Origin: Clostridia bacterium
GTDB taxonomy: Bacteria; Bacillota; Clostridia; Oscillospirales; CAG-272
Direction: 5' to 3'
NCBI GenBank assembly: GCA_017467815.1
Contig: JAFUKI010000086.1
Span: 1-61,773 of the forward strand
Length of the DNA: 61,773 nucleotides
In this document: piece by piece, positions 33,968 to 43,442 of the stretch
Position numbering within the stretch: position 1 is the stretch's first letter
Layout: each line of letters opens with the position of its first letter
Program-made: the position numbers and the translations under genes
Notes under the pieces: model-generated
The model's input: only the letters and a program-made list of their open reading frames with translations
What the model was told of the DNA's origin: nothing
Databases searched by the model: none

Positions 33968-33996
33968 ATTGTACCATATGTTTCCCGGAATTGCAA
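33968..33996 (-). promoter_or_regulatory. Promoter of rpsT
   Basis: On the minus strand TTGCAA (33996-33991), 17 bases, TACAAT (33973-33968). Confidence 0.8.
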
Positions 33997-34095
33997 GTCC
34001 TTTTTTGATTTTCTCTGAGAAAATTGTCAATAATTTTACGCGCCGAAAATGCGATTTTTTGGGAATATTTATACAGGAAAATTTCTTCAGATTCC

Positions 34096-34124
34096 TTGTG
34101 AAAAACTACGGGTTGTGTTATAAT
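34096..34124 (+). promoter_or_regulatory. Promoter of the apgM-lepB-rbgA-rnhB-yraN operon
   Basis: TTGTGA (34096-34101), 17 bases, TATAAT (34119-34124), 90 bases before the apgM start. No internal promoter or terminator was found before 41283, so eight genes may share it. Confidence 0.75.
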
Positions 34125-34214
34125 ATAATAATAAAGATGATATATACTGGGAATAATGGTACCATGGCCTGTATCCGGGTGCTGTATTCCTGTTGGTTGG
34201 AGGATTCAATATAT

Positions 34215-35426
34215 ATGAAATACTTTGTTCTCATCCCGGACGGTATGGCTGACCGGAAGATTCCCCTTCTGGGTGACAAAACCCCTATGGAGGCTGCTCA
34301 TAAGCCCACCATGGATATGCTGGCACAGAAATCCGTATGCGGTACCGTTCTCAATGTACCCGCCGGCATGGTGCCCGAAAGCGACACTGCCAACCTTGCC
34401 ATCCTGTCCTATGATCCCCGTACATATTCCAAGGGTCGTTCTCCTCTGGAAGCCATGAGCCTCGGTCTGCACATGGACGAAGACGATACCGCCATCCGCT
34501 GCAATGTGGTAACCCTCAGCGAAGACGAGGAAAACTACGAGGACAGAATCATCATCGACCACAGCTCCGGGGATATTACCACCGAAGAAGCGGCACAGCT
34601 GGTTGCGGCTCTGAACGAAGCACTGCCCATGGAAGGCAGAAAACTGCACACCGGTGTCAGCTACCGTCACTGTATGCTCTGGAAAAATGCAGATCCTACC
34701 TATAATTTCGACCGTCCCCACGACCATCTCGGTCAGCGCATTGGTGATTTCCTGCCCAAGGCGGACAACGGCGGTGCGGAATTCCTGGAATTCATGAAAA
34801 AAGGTTACGATGTGCTGAAGGATCATCCGGTGAATCAGGCGCGCAAGGCAAAAGGTCTGCGTCCTGCCAACTCACCCTGGCTGTGGAGTCCCGGCAGAAA
34901 GCCCGCACTTCCCAACTTCGCTGAAAAATGGGGTGTAAGCGGTGCGGTTGTCTGCGCGGTTGACCTGATCAAGGGGATCGGCGTATGTGCCGGATGCGAT
35001 GTAATTTCCGTGGAAGGCGCCACCGGCAACTATTACACCAACTACACCGGAAAAGGTCTTGCAGCTATCGAAGCATTCAAAAGCGGTCACGATTTCGTCT
35101 ATGTTCACGTAGAAGCACCGGACGAATGCGGTCATCAGGGAGAAGCGGAACAGAAAGTCAGCGCCATTGAAAAGATCGATGCGGAAGTTCTCGCTCCCGT
35201 ACTGGCATATCTGGAATCCACCGGAGAAGATTTCAAGATTCTGTGTCTCCCCGACCATCCCACACCGGTGGAGATCCGTACCCATTCTCCCGAACCGGTT
35301 CCCTATTTCCTGTACGACTCTGCAAAAACCGTATCCGGTACAATTTTCACAGAAGACCACTGTATTGCCGCCGACAATTACAATCCCGATGGCAGCACTC
35401 TGCTTGCCGATATGATCGTACGGTAA
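34215..35426 (+). CDS. apgM: Cofactor-independent phosphoglycerate mutase, ApgM type
   Basis: The 403-residue alkaline-phosphatase-superfamily enzyme reads MKYFVLIPDGMADRKIPLLG (metal-binding Asp), AGMVPESDTANLAILSYDP (Ser nucleophile), VHVEAPDECGHQGE and LPDHPTPVEIRTHSPEPVP (metal ligands). ApgM enzymes interconvert 3- and 2-phosphoglycerate, but in bacteria without ThrB a close branch has been proposed to act as homoserine kinase; thrC lies five genes downstream in the same operon. GGAGG is 10 bases before the ATG; the frame is open upstream to 33969 without a start. Confidence 0.9.
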   Translation: MKYFVLIPDGMADRKIPLLGDKTPMEAAHKPTMDMLAQKSVCGTVLNVPAGMVPESDTANLAILSYDPRTYSKGRSPLEAMSLGLHMDEDDTAIRCNVVTLSEDEENYEDRIIIDHSSGDITTEEAAQLVAALNEALPMEGRKLHTGVSYRHCMLWKNADPTYNFDRPHDHLGQRIGDFLPKADNGGAEFLEFMKKGYDVLKDHPVNQARKAKGLRPANSPWLWSPGRKPALPNFAEKWGVSGAVVCAVDLIKGIGVCAGCDVISVEGATGNYYTNYTGKGLAAIEAFKSGHDFVYVHVEAPDECGHQGEAEQKVSAIEKIDAEVLAPVLAYLESTGEDFKILCLPDHPTPVEIRTHSPEPVPYFLYDSAKTVSGTIFTEDHCIAADNYNPDGSTLLADMIVR

Positions 35427-35453
35427 TCTGCGGATTCTGAAAGGAGCAGCGCT

Positions 35454-36074
35454 ATGAATGATAAAATAGATATGCCGGAAGAACAGCCCAAAAAACCGGC
35501 TGTTTCCGAAAAAACGAAAAAACTCTTATGGGAGATCTACGATCTTCTGGAAGTGGTTGCCACGGTTACCATTGTTGTCATGCTCGGCTTCTCTTTTCTG
35601 GGAAGACTGAACATTGTGGAAGGTCAGTCCATGGATCACACCCTTGCCGAGGGACAGTATCTGTTCATTTCCGATCTGTTTTACGAACCGGCTGTCGGGG
35701 ATATTGTGGTGGTACATGATGTCACCGCCGATCCTTACGGAGATCCCATTGTCAAGCGTGTGATCGCCACCGGCGGACAGAGTGTGGAGATCGACTTCAA
35801 TACCTGGACCCTGAAGGTGGACGGCAAAGTCGTGGAAGAGCCGTATCGGTTTCTGGATCCGAACTACAGCACACTTCGCGCGGAATACAACATGAGTATC
35901 GACGGTATTTTCCATGTCATCGTACCGGAAAACGAAATTTTTGTCATGGGGGACAACCGCAACGCCTCCGGTGACAGCCGTCAGGTGGAGATCGGTACCA
36001 TTGACAAACGCTGTGTTGTGGGAAAAGCCTATCTCCGTCTGTTCCCCATTGATGAATTCGGACTTCTCGAATAA
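35454..36074 (+). CDS. lepB: Signal peptidase I
   Basis: The 206-residue membrane-bound protease has one N-terminal membrane helix (about 35-55), the catalytic Ser in VEGQSMDHTLAEGQ (box B, Ser about 62), the Lys in IVKRVIATGGQ (box D), and box E FVMGDNRNASGDSR. It cleaves signal peptides from exported proteins at the outer face of the membrane. Length is typical of Gram-positive type I peptidases. A GGAGCAG site lies upstream of the ATG. Confidence 0.95.
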   Translation: MNDKIDMPEEQPKKPAVSEKTKKLLWEIYDLLEVVATVTIVVMLGFSFLGRLNIVEGQSMDHTLAEGQYLFISDLFYEPAVGDIVVVHDVTADPYGDPIVKRVIATGGQSVEIDFNTWTLKVDGKVVEEPYRFLDPNYSTLRAEYNMSIDGIFHVIVPENEIFVMGDNRNASGDSRQVEIGTIDKRCVVGKAYLRLFPIDEFGLLE

Positions 36075-36094
36075 TTAGAAAGGTCAACAACTCT

Positions 36095-36988
36095 ATGCCA
36101 TCTCAGACTATACAGTGGTTTCCGGGGCATATGGCGAAAACCCGCCGTCTGATCACCGAAAATCTTTCTGTTGTGGATATTGTCATCGAATTGCTGGATG
36201 CGCGCATTCCCCACAGCTCCCGCAATCCGGAAATCATATCCCTGACCTCCGGAAAACCTCTGCTGACATTACTGAACAAATCCTCTCTTGCCGATCCTGT
36301 CCTGACCAAGCGCTGGATCGAAGAATACCGCAAAGCCGGCAGTCACGCCCTTGCCATCGACTGTGTAACCGGAGAGGGACTGAATGCCATCGGTCCCACG
36401 GTTCGGCAGATTCTGTCGGACAAACTCCGCCGCTATGAAGAAAAAGGCATGAGCGGACGAAAACTGCGTGCCATGATGGTGGGGATTCCCAATGTGGGAA
36501 AATCTTCTCTGGTAAACCGTCTCAGCGGCGGCAAAAAAGCCAGAGTGGAAGACCGTCCCGGCGTTACCATGACCAAGCAGTGGGTTCCCACCAAATCCGG
36601 GATTGATCTGCTGGATATGCCCGGCGTACTGTGGCCCAAGTTTGACGACCAGCGTATCGGTGAAAACCTCGCCGTTACCGGTGCCATCAAGGACGATATT
36701 CTGGACACGGAAACCCTTGCCGGTATCCTCTGTCACCGTCTGATGGAAACAGCGCCCGATGCGTTCTGTACACGCTACAAGCTGGTTAAAGACAATCTCG
36801 CCGGTCTGCCGCCTCACGAACTGCTGGAAGCGGTGGCAAAAAAGCGCGGTTTTCTCCTCTCCGGCGGAGAATTGGATACGGAACGTGCCGCCGCCATTGT
36901 TCTGGATGAATTCCGCGGTGCAAAAATCGGCAGGATCACCCTGGAAGTTCCAAACGCAAAGCCGGCGGATGCTTCCGAAACGGAGTGA
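36095..36988 (+). CDS. rbgA: Ribosome biogenesis GTPase RbgA/YlqF
   Basis: The 297-residue circularly permuted GTPase starts TIQWFPGHMAKTRRLI. Motif order is G4 (LLNKSSLAD, residues 59-67), G5, then G1 GIPNVGKSSLVNRL (about 130), G2 and G3 DMPGVLWPK. It helps mature the 50S subunit. The usual G4 is N-K-x-D; here it reads N-K-S-S, so the guanine-contacting Asp is replaced by Ser. It lies 20 bases after lepB and 3 bases before rnhB, the common neighbourhood. Confidence 0.94.
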   Translation: MPSQTIQWFPGHMAKTRRLITENLSVVDIVIELLDARIPHSSRNPEIISLTSGKPLLTLLNKSSLADPVLTKRWIEEYRKAGSHALAIDCVTGEGLNAIGPTVRQILSDKLRRYEEKGMSGRKLRAMMVGIPNVGKSSLVNRLSGGKKARVEDRPGVTMTKQWVPTKSGIDLLDMPGVLWPKFDDQRIGENLAVTGAIKDDILDTETLAGILCHRLMETAPDAFCTRYKLVKDNLAGLPPHELLEAVAKKRGFLLSGGELDTERAAAIVLDEFRGAKIGRITLEVPNAKPADASETE

Positions 36989-36991
36989 ATT

Positions 36992-37654
36992 ATGCTGGAT
37001 TATACATTTGACGCCGGTTTCCGCAAAATCGGGACGGAACGGATCTGCGGTGTGGATGAAGCCGGACGGGGACCTCTTGCCGGTCCTGTGGTTGCCGCCG
37101 CCTGTATTCTGGCGCCGGACACTGTGATTCCCGGTCTGGATGATTCCAAAAAGCTGACCGAAAAAAAGCGCGAGGCTTTGTACCCCATCATTACCGAACA
37201 GGCTTTGTACTGGGGGATCGGTGAAGCTTCCCCTGCGGAAATTGATGAATATAACATTCTGAACGCTTCCCTCCTTGCCATGCGCCGTGCCATTGAAGCC
37301 ATGGGCGTTGTGCCGGATCATCTTCTGATCGACGGCAACCAGACAAGGGGATTCACCCTTCCCTGTACCGCAGTGGTGCATGGGGATGCCATTTCCCAAA
37401 GCATCGCAGCGGCATCCGTACTTGCCAAGGTAACCCGTGACCGGATGTGCGAAGATATGGAAAAGGAATATCCCGCATACGGATTCGCCGGACACAAGGG
37501 GTATCCCACCAAAGCCCACAAGCTGGCTGTATACCGCTTCGGTCCTGCCCCCTGCCACCGCCGTTCCTTCCTCGGTTTTCTGGGAAAGGATCGGGAAAAG
37601 CTGGAGAAATGGCTTGCCGAAGAACGGGCAAAAGAACAGGACTCCCGTTCATGA
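36992..37654 (+). CDS. rnhB: Ribonuclease HII
   Basis: The 220-residue protein has ICGVDEAGRGPLAGPVVAAA with the catalytic Asp-Glu pair, LLIDGNQTRG, and SIAAASVLAKVTRDRMCEDM with the conserved KVTRD. It removes RNA embedded in DNA duplexes. The stop overlaps the yraN ATG (ATGA), so the two are translationally coupled. Length fits the family (200-230). Confidence 0.96.
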   Translation: MLDYTFDAGFRKIGTERICGVDEAGRGPLAGPVVAAACILAPDTVIPGLDDSKKLTEKKREALYPIITEQALYWGIGEASPAEIDEYNILNASLLAMRRAIEAMGVVPDHLLIDGNQTRGFTLPCTAVVHGDAISQSIAAASVLAKVTRDRMCEDMEKEYPAYGFAGHKGYPTKAHKLAVYRFGPAPCHRRSFLGFLGKDREKLEKWLAEERAKEQDSRS

Positions 37655-38076
37655 AAGAAAACAAACGAACCCTTGGCAGAATCGGTGAAGACGCTGCTGT
37701 ACGGTATCTGGAAGAAAAGGGGTTTACGATCATCGACCGCAATGTATATGCCGCCGGATGTGAAGCGGATATACTGGCATGCGACGACACCTACTTTGTC
37801 TTTGCGGAAGTGAAAACCAGACGCGCTCTGCCGGATGCACCGGACAAATTCGGTCGTCCTGCCAATGCGGTTACCTATACAAAAAAAGAGCATATGCTGA
37901 CCATGGCATCCCGGTATCTTCACGATCATCCGGAACTGCTCCCGCGGTACATTCCCCGGCTGGATGTCATCGAAGTATATCTCTCCCCCGCCAAAGATTC
38001 GGCGGAAGTACTGGAAATCCGCCATTATCCCGACGCGGTACGGAAAACACCTGGCTACCGTCGGAATCATTACTGA
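37651..38076 (+). CDS. UPF0102/YraN family nuclease-like protein
   Basis: The 141-residue protein contains GEDAAVRYLEEKGFTIIDRN, ADILACDDTYFVFAEVKTRR and FGRPANAVTYTKKE, the conserved order of the YraN family, which has a restriction-endonuclease-like core (E-x-K in AEVKTR). No biochemical role is established. The start is the ATG overlapping the rnhB stop; a longer upstream frame only shadows rnhB. Confidence 0.92.
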   Translation: MKENKRTLGRIGEDAAVRYLEEKGFTIIDRNVYAAGCEADILACDDTYFVFAEVKTRRALPDAPDKFGRPANAVTYTKKEHMLTMASRYLHDHPELLPRYIPRLDVIEVYLSPAKDSAEVLEIRHYPDAVRKTPGYRRNHY

Positions 38077-38093
38077 TCTGTTGTGAGGTTTTT

Positions 38094-39029
38094 ATGCATC
38101 TCTGCGATCTCCACTGCGACACTGCCGTTGCCCTGTACCAGAACCGCTGGAAGCTGGCTGACAACAGGGAGTGTGCCGTTTCGCTGCACAGAGCATCTGT
38201 TTTTGACAAATACATACAATGCGCCGCTGTGTATACCGATTCCCATCTGACCGACGAACAGGGCTGGCAGCAGTTTTTCCGTGTCCGGCGTAATTTTCTG
38301 GATGAATGTGAGAAAAACGACAGTATGCTTTGCACAGACGGGCATATGCTCCGGGATTTTCTGGCGGATCCTGCCCGGCATACCGCTTTTGTTCTGACTG
38401 TGGAAGACGCCCGGATACTGGACGGACAGCCGGAAAGACTGGGTCTGCTGTATGATGCCGGTGTACGGCTGATCACACCTGTCTGGGGCGGCAATTCCTG
38501 TATCGGCGGTGCGCACAATACGGAAAACGGACTGACGGATTTCGGGAAAAACATGGTGGAAGAAGCATTGTCCCGCGGTATGATTGTGGATATCTCCCAC
38601 GCATCCCTCCCGACAGCCGATGCCATTCTCACCCTCGCCGGACAATATCCCGGTCAGGTATGCGCTTCCCATTCCAATGCATACGCCCTTACCCCCCACC
38701 GCCGGAATCTTACCGATGAACAGCTGCGGCGCCTGGTCCAAACAGGCGGGATTGTGGGCATCAATCTGTATGTGCGGTTTCTGAGTACCTCAGAGAAGGT
38801 TACTGCAGAGGATGTTCTGCGGCATATAGAATACTGCATCCGGTTATGCGGTGAAGACCATGTGGCATTTGGCTGTGATTTCGATGGTGCTGAAACGCCG
38901 GAGGATCTGCCGGATATCGCATCGCTCCCTGCATTGATTCCCGGACTGCATCGGCTCGGATATTCCGATGACCGGATCGAAAAGCTGTTTTACAAAAATG
39001 CCTGCCGGTTTCTGACAGATGCCCTGTAA
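38094..39029 (+). CDS. Membrane dipeptidase, peptidase family M19
   Basis: The 311-residue protein has LCDLHCDTAVALYQNRW (first zinc-ligand HxD), LTVEDARIL (bridging Glu), IVDISHASLPTAD and CASHSNAYALTPHRRNLTDE (His ligands), and HVAFGCDFDGAETPE. It should hydrolyse dipeptides, possibly D-amino-acid or cysteinyl-containing ones. No signal peptide is present, so it is cytoplasmic. The ATG at 38094 has a TGTGAGG site 7 bases before it. It is in the same operon as yraN and thrC. Confidence 0.92.
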   Translation: MHLCDLHCDTAVALYQNRWKLADNRECAVSLHRASVFDKYIQCAAVYTDSHLTDEQGWQQFFRVRRNFLDECEKNDSMLCTDGHMLRDFLADPARHTAFVLTVEDARILDGQPERLGLLYDAGVRLITPVWGGNSCIGGAHNTENGLTDFGKNMVEEALSRGMIVDISHASLPTADAILTLAGQYPGQVCASHSNAYALTPHRRNLTDEQLRRLVQTGGIVGINLYVRFLSTSEKVTAEDVLRHIEYCIRLCGEDHVAFGCDFDGAETPEDLPDIASLPALIPGLHRLGYSDDRIEKLFYKNACRFLTDAL

Positions 39030-39078
39030 GGTTTGAAAAAGAAAACAAATATCATATATAGGAAAGAAGATTCAAAAA

Positions 39079-40563
39079 ATGAAGTACATCAGCACAAGAG
39101 ACAATTCCCCCTCCCCCGCATCATTAAGCGCTGCCGAAGCCATCAAAAGAGGTCTGGCATCCGACGGCGGTCTGTTTATCCCCGCTGAAATCCCTGCCCT
39201 GACCCACGGTGACATGGAAAAGCTGCTGGATATGGACTATGCCGAAAGAGCAGCCTACATTCTCTCCCTGTTCCTGACGGATTACGACAAGGCAGCTCTT
39301 GCGGAAGACTGCGCCAAGGCATATGCCGCAGATCGTTTCCCCGGCGGTGCTGCTCCTCTCCATCCCATCGCGGACGGCATTCATTCTCTGGAACTGTGGC
39401 ACGGTCCCACCTGTGCGTTCAAGGATATGGCACTGCAGATCATGCCCCGGCTGCTGTCCAGAGCACTGAAAATGACCGGCGAAGAAAAGACCGCGTACAT
39501 TCTCGTAGCTACCAGCGGCGACACCGGCAAGGCTGCACTGGAAGGTTATAAAGATGTGGACGGCGTGAAGATGGTTGTTTTCTATCCCGATGAAGGGGTA
39601 AGCCGTATGCAGAAAATGCAGATGACCACCCAGGAAGGCAGTAACGTATATGTAGCCGCTGTGGAAGGCAATTTTGACGATGCCCAGTCCGGTGTAAAAG
39701 CCATTTTCTCCGATGCTGAACTGGCGAAAAAAGCAGAGGAAGCCGGTTTCTTCTTCTCCAGCGCCAACTCCATCAACTGGGGCCGTCTGGTTCCGCAGGT
39801 GGTTTACTATGTTTCCGCTTACTGTGATCTGCTGAAAAACGGTACCATCCGGAACGGTGACGAAATCGTTGTTTGTGTACCCACCGGCAACTTCGGCAAT
39901 ATTTTCGCCGCTTACATTGCCCGTGAAATGGGTCTGCCCATCGGTCATATGGTATGTGCATCCAACGCCAACAATGTTCTGACCGACTTCATCGAAACCG
40001 GTGTATACGACAAGACCAGAGAATTCCACAAGACCATGTCTCCTTCCATGGATATTCTGATCTCCTCCAACCTGGAACGTCTGCTGTACAAGCTGTGCGG
40101 TGCGGATGTGACAAAGGATCTGATGGCTGCCCTGAACAAGGACGGCAAATACACCGTACCCGCCGAAATCATGGAAAAGCTGCGTGCTGTTTTCTCCGGT
40201 TACTATCTCACCGAAGAAGAAACCGCCGATGTGATCAAGTCCACCTTCGCTGATCACGGTTATCTGGTTGACCCCCACACCGCTGTAGGACTTGGATGCG
40301 TACACAAATACCGTGCGGCATCCGGGGACAATCGCCCTGTTGTGCTTGCTTCCACCGCCAGCCCGTACAAGTTTGCCGCTGACGTATGCGCTTCTCTGGA
40401 TATTGATACCGATGGTATGGAAATCGAAGAAATTCTGCATACGCTGGCTGAAAAAACCGACACGGAAATTCCCGCTCCCCTTCTGCGCACACTTACCCTG
40501 CCCGTCCGTTTCACTGAAGTGGTCAAGCCTTGCGAAATGGCGGCTGTTCCCTTCCGGCACTGA
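39079..40563 (+). CDS. thrC: Threonine synthase
   Basis: The 494-residue PLP enzyme of the long (group II, yeast-like) type starts MKYISTRDNSPSPASLSAAE and has the Schiff-base lysine in WHGPTCAFKDMALQIMPR (about residue 118), ATSGDTGKAALEG (phosphate loop) and VCVPTGNFGNIFAAYIA. It converts O-phosphohomoserine to threonine. The stop overlaps the next ATG. No hom or thrB is in this window. GGAAAGAAG lies upstream of the ATG. Confidence 0.96.
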   Translation: MKYISTRDNSPSPASLSAAEAIKRGLASDGGLFIPAEIPALTHGDMEKLLDMDYAERAAYILSLFLTDYDKAALAEDCAKAYAADRFPGGAAPLHPIADGIHSLELWHGPTCAFKDMALQIMPRLLSRALKMTGEEKTAYILVATSGDTGKAALEGYKDVDGVKMVVFYPDEGVSRMQKMQMTTQEGSNVYVAAVEGNFDDAQSGVKAIFSDAELAKKAEEAGFFFSSANSINWGRLVPQVVYYVSAYCDLLKNGTIRNGDEIVVCVPTGNFGNIFAAYIAREMGLPIGHMVCASNANNVLTDFIETGVYDKTREFHKTMSPSMDILISSNLERLLYKLCGADVTKDLMAALNKDGKYTVPAEIMEKLRAVFSGYYLTEEETADVIKSTFADHGYLVDPHTAVGLGCVHKYRAASGDNRPVVLASTASPYKFAADVCASLDIDTDGMEIEEILHTLAEKTDTEIPAPLLRTLTLPVRFTEVVKPCEMAAVPFRH

Positions 40564-41282
40564 TGTCCGTTTTCTCCATCAGTGATCTGCACCTGTCCGG
40601 ATCCGTGCCCAAATCCATGGAGATTTTCGGCAGACGCTGGACGGGGTATACAGAGAAAATCGAAAAACGCTGGCGTGCCGTGGTGACGGATAAGGATACG
40701 GTGATCCTGCCGGGGGATATTTCCTGGGCGATGAATTTTGATGAGCTGAAAACGGATTTCCTCTTTCTGGAATCCCTGCCGGGCAGAAAACTGCTGGGCA
40801 AAGGCAATCACGATTTCTGGTGGACCACCGTTACCAAGATGCACCGGTTCTGTGAGGAAATCGGTGTGCAGTCCATAGATTTTCTTCACAACAATGCCTT
40901 TGCCGTGGAAAACGGAATCATCTGCGGAACACGGGGCTGGTTCATTGAAGAAAAGCTGCAGAATACCGTCAACACTGCCGAATATGCCAAGATCGTGGCA
41001 CGGGAGAAGCTGCGGCTGGAATTCTGTATTGCAGAAGCGGAAAAACTGCGTGGCAGCGAGGACAGGGAGATTCTGGTGTACCTCCATTTCCCCCCGGTCT
41101 TCGGGAATTTCATCTGTGAGGAGTTTGTGGATGTACTGGTTTCCCACGGAATCAGACGGTGCTTCTACGGACACATTCACGGGAATTATCTTCTCCCCGC
41201 CACAGTTGACTACCGCGGTGTACAGTTTGTCCTGATCGCCGCCGATTACCTGGATTTTATCCCGCTTTTTACCCCCATTTGA
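40563..41282 (+). CDS. Metallophosphoesterase (calcineurin-like)
   Basis: The 239-residue protein shows MSVFSISDLHLSG (D-x-H), ILPGDISWAMNFDEL (GD), LGKGNHDFWWTT (GNHD) and FYGHIHGN (GHxH), the five metal-binding blocks of the family. It resembles the YkuE/YfcE group but lacks a signal peptide; substrate unknown. The ATG at 40563 overlaps the thrC stop (TGATG), so translation is coupled. Last gene of the long operon. Confidence 0.9.
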   Translation: MSVFSISDLHLSGSVPKSMEIFGRRWTGYTEKIEKRWRAVVTDKDTVILPGDISWAMNFDELKTDFLFLESLPGRKLLGKGNHDFWWTTVTKMHRFCEEIGVQSIDFLHNNAFAVENGIICGTRGWFIEEKLQNTVNTAEYAKIVAREKLRLEFCIAEAEKLRGSEDREILVYLHFPPVFGNFICEEFVDVLVSHGIRRCFYGHIHGNYLLPATVDYRGVQFVLIAADYLDFIPLFTPI

Positions 41283-41355
41283 GAAAAAAAGGAAAAAATT
41301 GCCGTTTTACACATAAAGTTTTACATTTTTTTCAAATGTTTTTCCGTTTTCCGCA

Positions 41356-41384
41356 TTGACTTATGTATAAAAAAAAGGTACAAT
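41356..41384 (+). promoter_or_regulatory. Promoter of tig
   Basis: TTGACT (41356-41361), 17 bases, TACAAT (41379-41384), 47 bases before the start. No terminator was seen between the metallophosphoesterase gene and this promoter. Confidence 0.8.
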
Positions 41385-41430
41385 GTAGAAAGCTATGTAA
41401 ATTAGATTAAAATTTCGGAGGTTTATATCC

Positions 41431-42732
41431 ATGAGTGTTAAATCCACTGAGTCCATTGCTGCCAATCAGTACAAAATTACCTTTGATGTAGATCATGCTA
41501 CATTCGAGGCAGCTATCAATAAGGTATACAAGAAGTCCGTGAAGAACATCACCATTCCCGGTTTCCGTAAGGGCAAGGCGCCCCGCGCTATTGTGGAAAA
41601 GATGTACGGCAAGGAAGTTTTCTATGAAGACGCCATCAACGAAGTGATCCCCGCAGCATATACCGATGCTGTTAAGGACTTCGAAAAGACAATCGTAAGC
41701 CAGCCCGAATTCGACGTTGAAACCATCGACGAAAACGGCGTTGTGCTGACCGCTACCTTCTTCACCAAGCCCGAAGCTGAAATCGCTGATTACCTGGGTC
41801 TCCCCGTAACCCGCGAAAACAAGGAAGCTACCGAAGAAGAAATCAACGATGAACTGAGCCGCGTTCAGGCCCGTAACTCCCGTATGATCGAAATCACCGA
41901 CCGTGCTGCCGCTATGGACGACATCGCCAACATCGACTTCGAAGGTTTTGTTGACGGTACTGCATTTGCCGGCGGCAAGGCAGAAGGTCACGACCTGAAG
42001 CTGGGCTCCAACCAGTTCATTCCCGGTTTTGAAGAACAGATCGTCGGTCACAGCATCGGCGATGCATTCGATGTAACCGTAACCTTCCCCGAAGATTACC
42101 ATGCAGAAGAACTCAAGGGCAAGGAAGCTGTATTCAAGTGCAAGCTGAACGCTCTGAAGTTCAACGAACTGCCCGTTCTGGACGACGATTTCGCGAAGGA
42201 TGTTTCCGAATTCGATACTCTGGATGAATACAAGGCCGACATCAAGGCTAAAATCAACGAAAGACACGCAAAGGCTGCTGATGCTGCTGTGGAAGAACAG
42301 ATCATCAATGCACTGGGCGAAAAACTGGTTTGCGACATTCCCGAATGTATGTTCGTAAACGAAACCGAAAACTTCGTACGTGACTACGACAACCGTCTGC
42401 GTATGCAGGGTCTGGATCTGGCTACCTACTTCAAGTACACCGGCATGGATCTCGACACTCTCCGTAAGAATATGCGTCCCGATGCAGAACGTCAGGTAAA
42501 GACCAGACTGGCTCTGGAAAAGATCGCTGAACTGGAAAACATCGTTGTTTCCGATGAAGAGACCGAAGAAGAATACAAGCGTCTGGCTGAAGCATATAAT
42601 ATGGAGCTGGATAAGATCAAGGAAGCGGTTGCTGCTGACGCTATCGCAGAAGATCTGAAGGTAAAGAAGGCTGTTGACCTGGTTAAGGAAAAGGCTGTTG
42701 TTACCGAAGCTGCACCCGAAGTTTCCGAATAA
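41431..42732 (+). CDS. tig: Trigger factor (ribosome-associated chaperone)
   Basis: The 433-residue protein begins [20 protein letters not shown] and has the ribosome-binding signature [20 protein letters not shown] (about 45-64), the FKBP-type prolyl isomerase domain starting [20 protein letters not shown] (about 165), and the helical C-terminal domain with NLEDF-like repeats ([17 protein letters not shown]). It binds nascent chains at the exit tunnel. GGAGG is 7 bases before the ATG. Confidence 0.97.
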   Translation: MSVKSTESIAANQYKITFDVDHATFEAAINKVYKKSVKNITIPGFRKGKAPRAIVEKMYGKEVFYEDAINEVIPAAYTDAVKDFEKTIVSQPEFDVETIDENGVVLTATFFTKPEAEIADYLGLPVTRENKEATEEEINDELSRVQARNSRMIEITDRAAAMDDIANIDFEGFVDGTAFAGGKAEGHDLKLGSNQFIPGFEEQIVGHSIGDAFDVTVTFPEDYHAEELKGKEAVFKCKLNALKFNELPVLDDDFAKDVSEFDTLDEYKADIKAKINERHAKAADAAVEEQIINALGEKLVCDIPECMFVNETENFVRDYDNRLRMQGLDLATYFKYTGMDLDTLRKNMRPDAERQVKTRLALEKIAELENIVVSDEETEEEYKRLAEAYNMELDKIKEAVAADAIAEDLKVKKAVDLVKEKAVVTEAAPEVSE

Positions 42733-42751
42733 TTCCCGGTATTTTACTGCA

Positions 42752-42796
42752 ACCATACCGCTGTCTTTTCGATCGGGCAGCGGTAGTGGTATTTTT
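42752..42796 (+). terminator. Terminator-like hairpin between tig and clpP
   Basis: ACCATACCGCTG and CAGCGGTA-G-TGGT form a 12-base-pair stem with one bulged G, followed by ATTTTTAC. It sits only 38 bases before clpP, and no promoter fits in between, so it is probably a partial terminator that lowers clpP-clpX relative to tig. Confidence 0.65.
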
Positions 42797-42833
42797 ACTA
42801 AAGAAATCCAAAATTACTCAAGGAGGATCATAT

Positions 42834-43418
42834 ATGGCACTTGTACCCATGGTCGTTGAACAAACCAGCAGAGGAGAACGTTCCTACGATATTTACTCCC
42901 GTCTGCTGAATGATCGTATTATTATTCTGTCCGATGAAGTGAATGACGCCACCGCTTCCCTCGTTGTTGCACAGCTGCTTTATCTGGAATCCCAGGACCC
43001 CGACAAAGATATCAATCTGTATATCAACAGCCCCGGCGGCTCTGTTTCTGCCGGTATGGCAATTTACGATACCATGAATTTCGTAAAGTGCGACGTTTCC
43101 ACCACCTGTATCGGTATGGCTGCCAGCATGGGCGCATTCCTGCTGTCCTCCGGTGCCAAGGGTAAGCGTCTGGCACTGCCCAACAGCGAAATCATGATCC
43201 ATCAGCCTCTTGGCGGCATGCAGGGTCAGGCATCCGACATCAAGATCCATGCCGATCACATTCTGCGCACCAGAGAAAACCTGAACTCCATCCTTGCCAA
43301 GAACACCGGCAAGCCCATCGACATCATTGCGCTGGACACTGAACGTGACAACTTCATGACTGCGGCACAGGCCTGCGAATACGGTCTGATCGACAAGGTT
43401 ATCGAGCATCGTCCGTAA
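42834..43418 (+). CDS. clpP: ATP-dependent Clp protease proteolytic subunit
   Basis: The 194-residue serine peptidase has the catalytic triad: Ser in [11 protein letters not shown], His in [12 protein letters not shown] and Asp in [11 protein letters not shown]. The start is [20 protein letters not shown], with AGGAGG 7 bases upstream of 42834. It forms the double heptameric chamber fed by ClpX. Length and sequence are typical. Confidence 0.98.
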   Translation: MALVPMVVEQTSRGERSYDIYSRLLNDRIIILSDEVNDATASLVVAQLLYLESQDPDKDINLYINSPGGSVSAGMAIYDTMNFVKCDVSTTCIGMAASMGAFLLSSGAKGKRLALPNSEIMIHQPLGGMQGQASDIKIHADHILRTRENLNSILAKNTGKPIDIIALDTERDNFMTAAQACEYGLIDKVIEHRP

Positions 43419-43442
43419 TTCCAAAGAAAGGCTTGGTTACCC

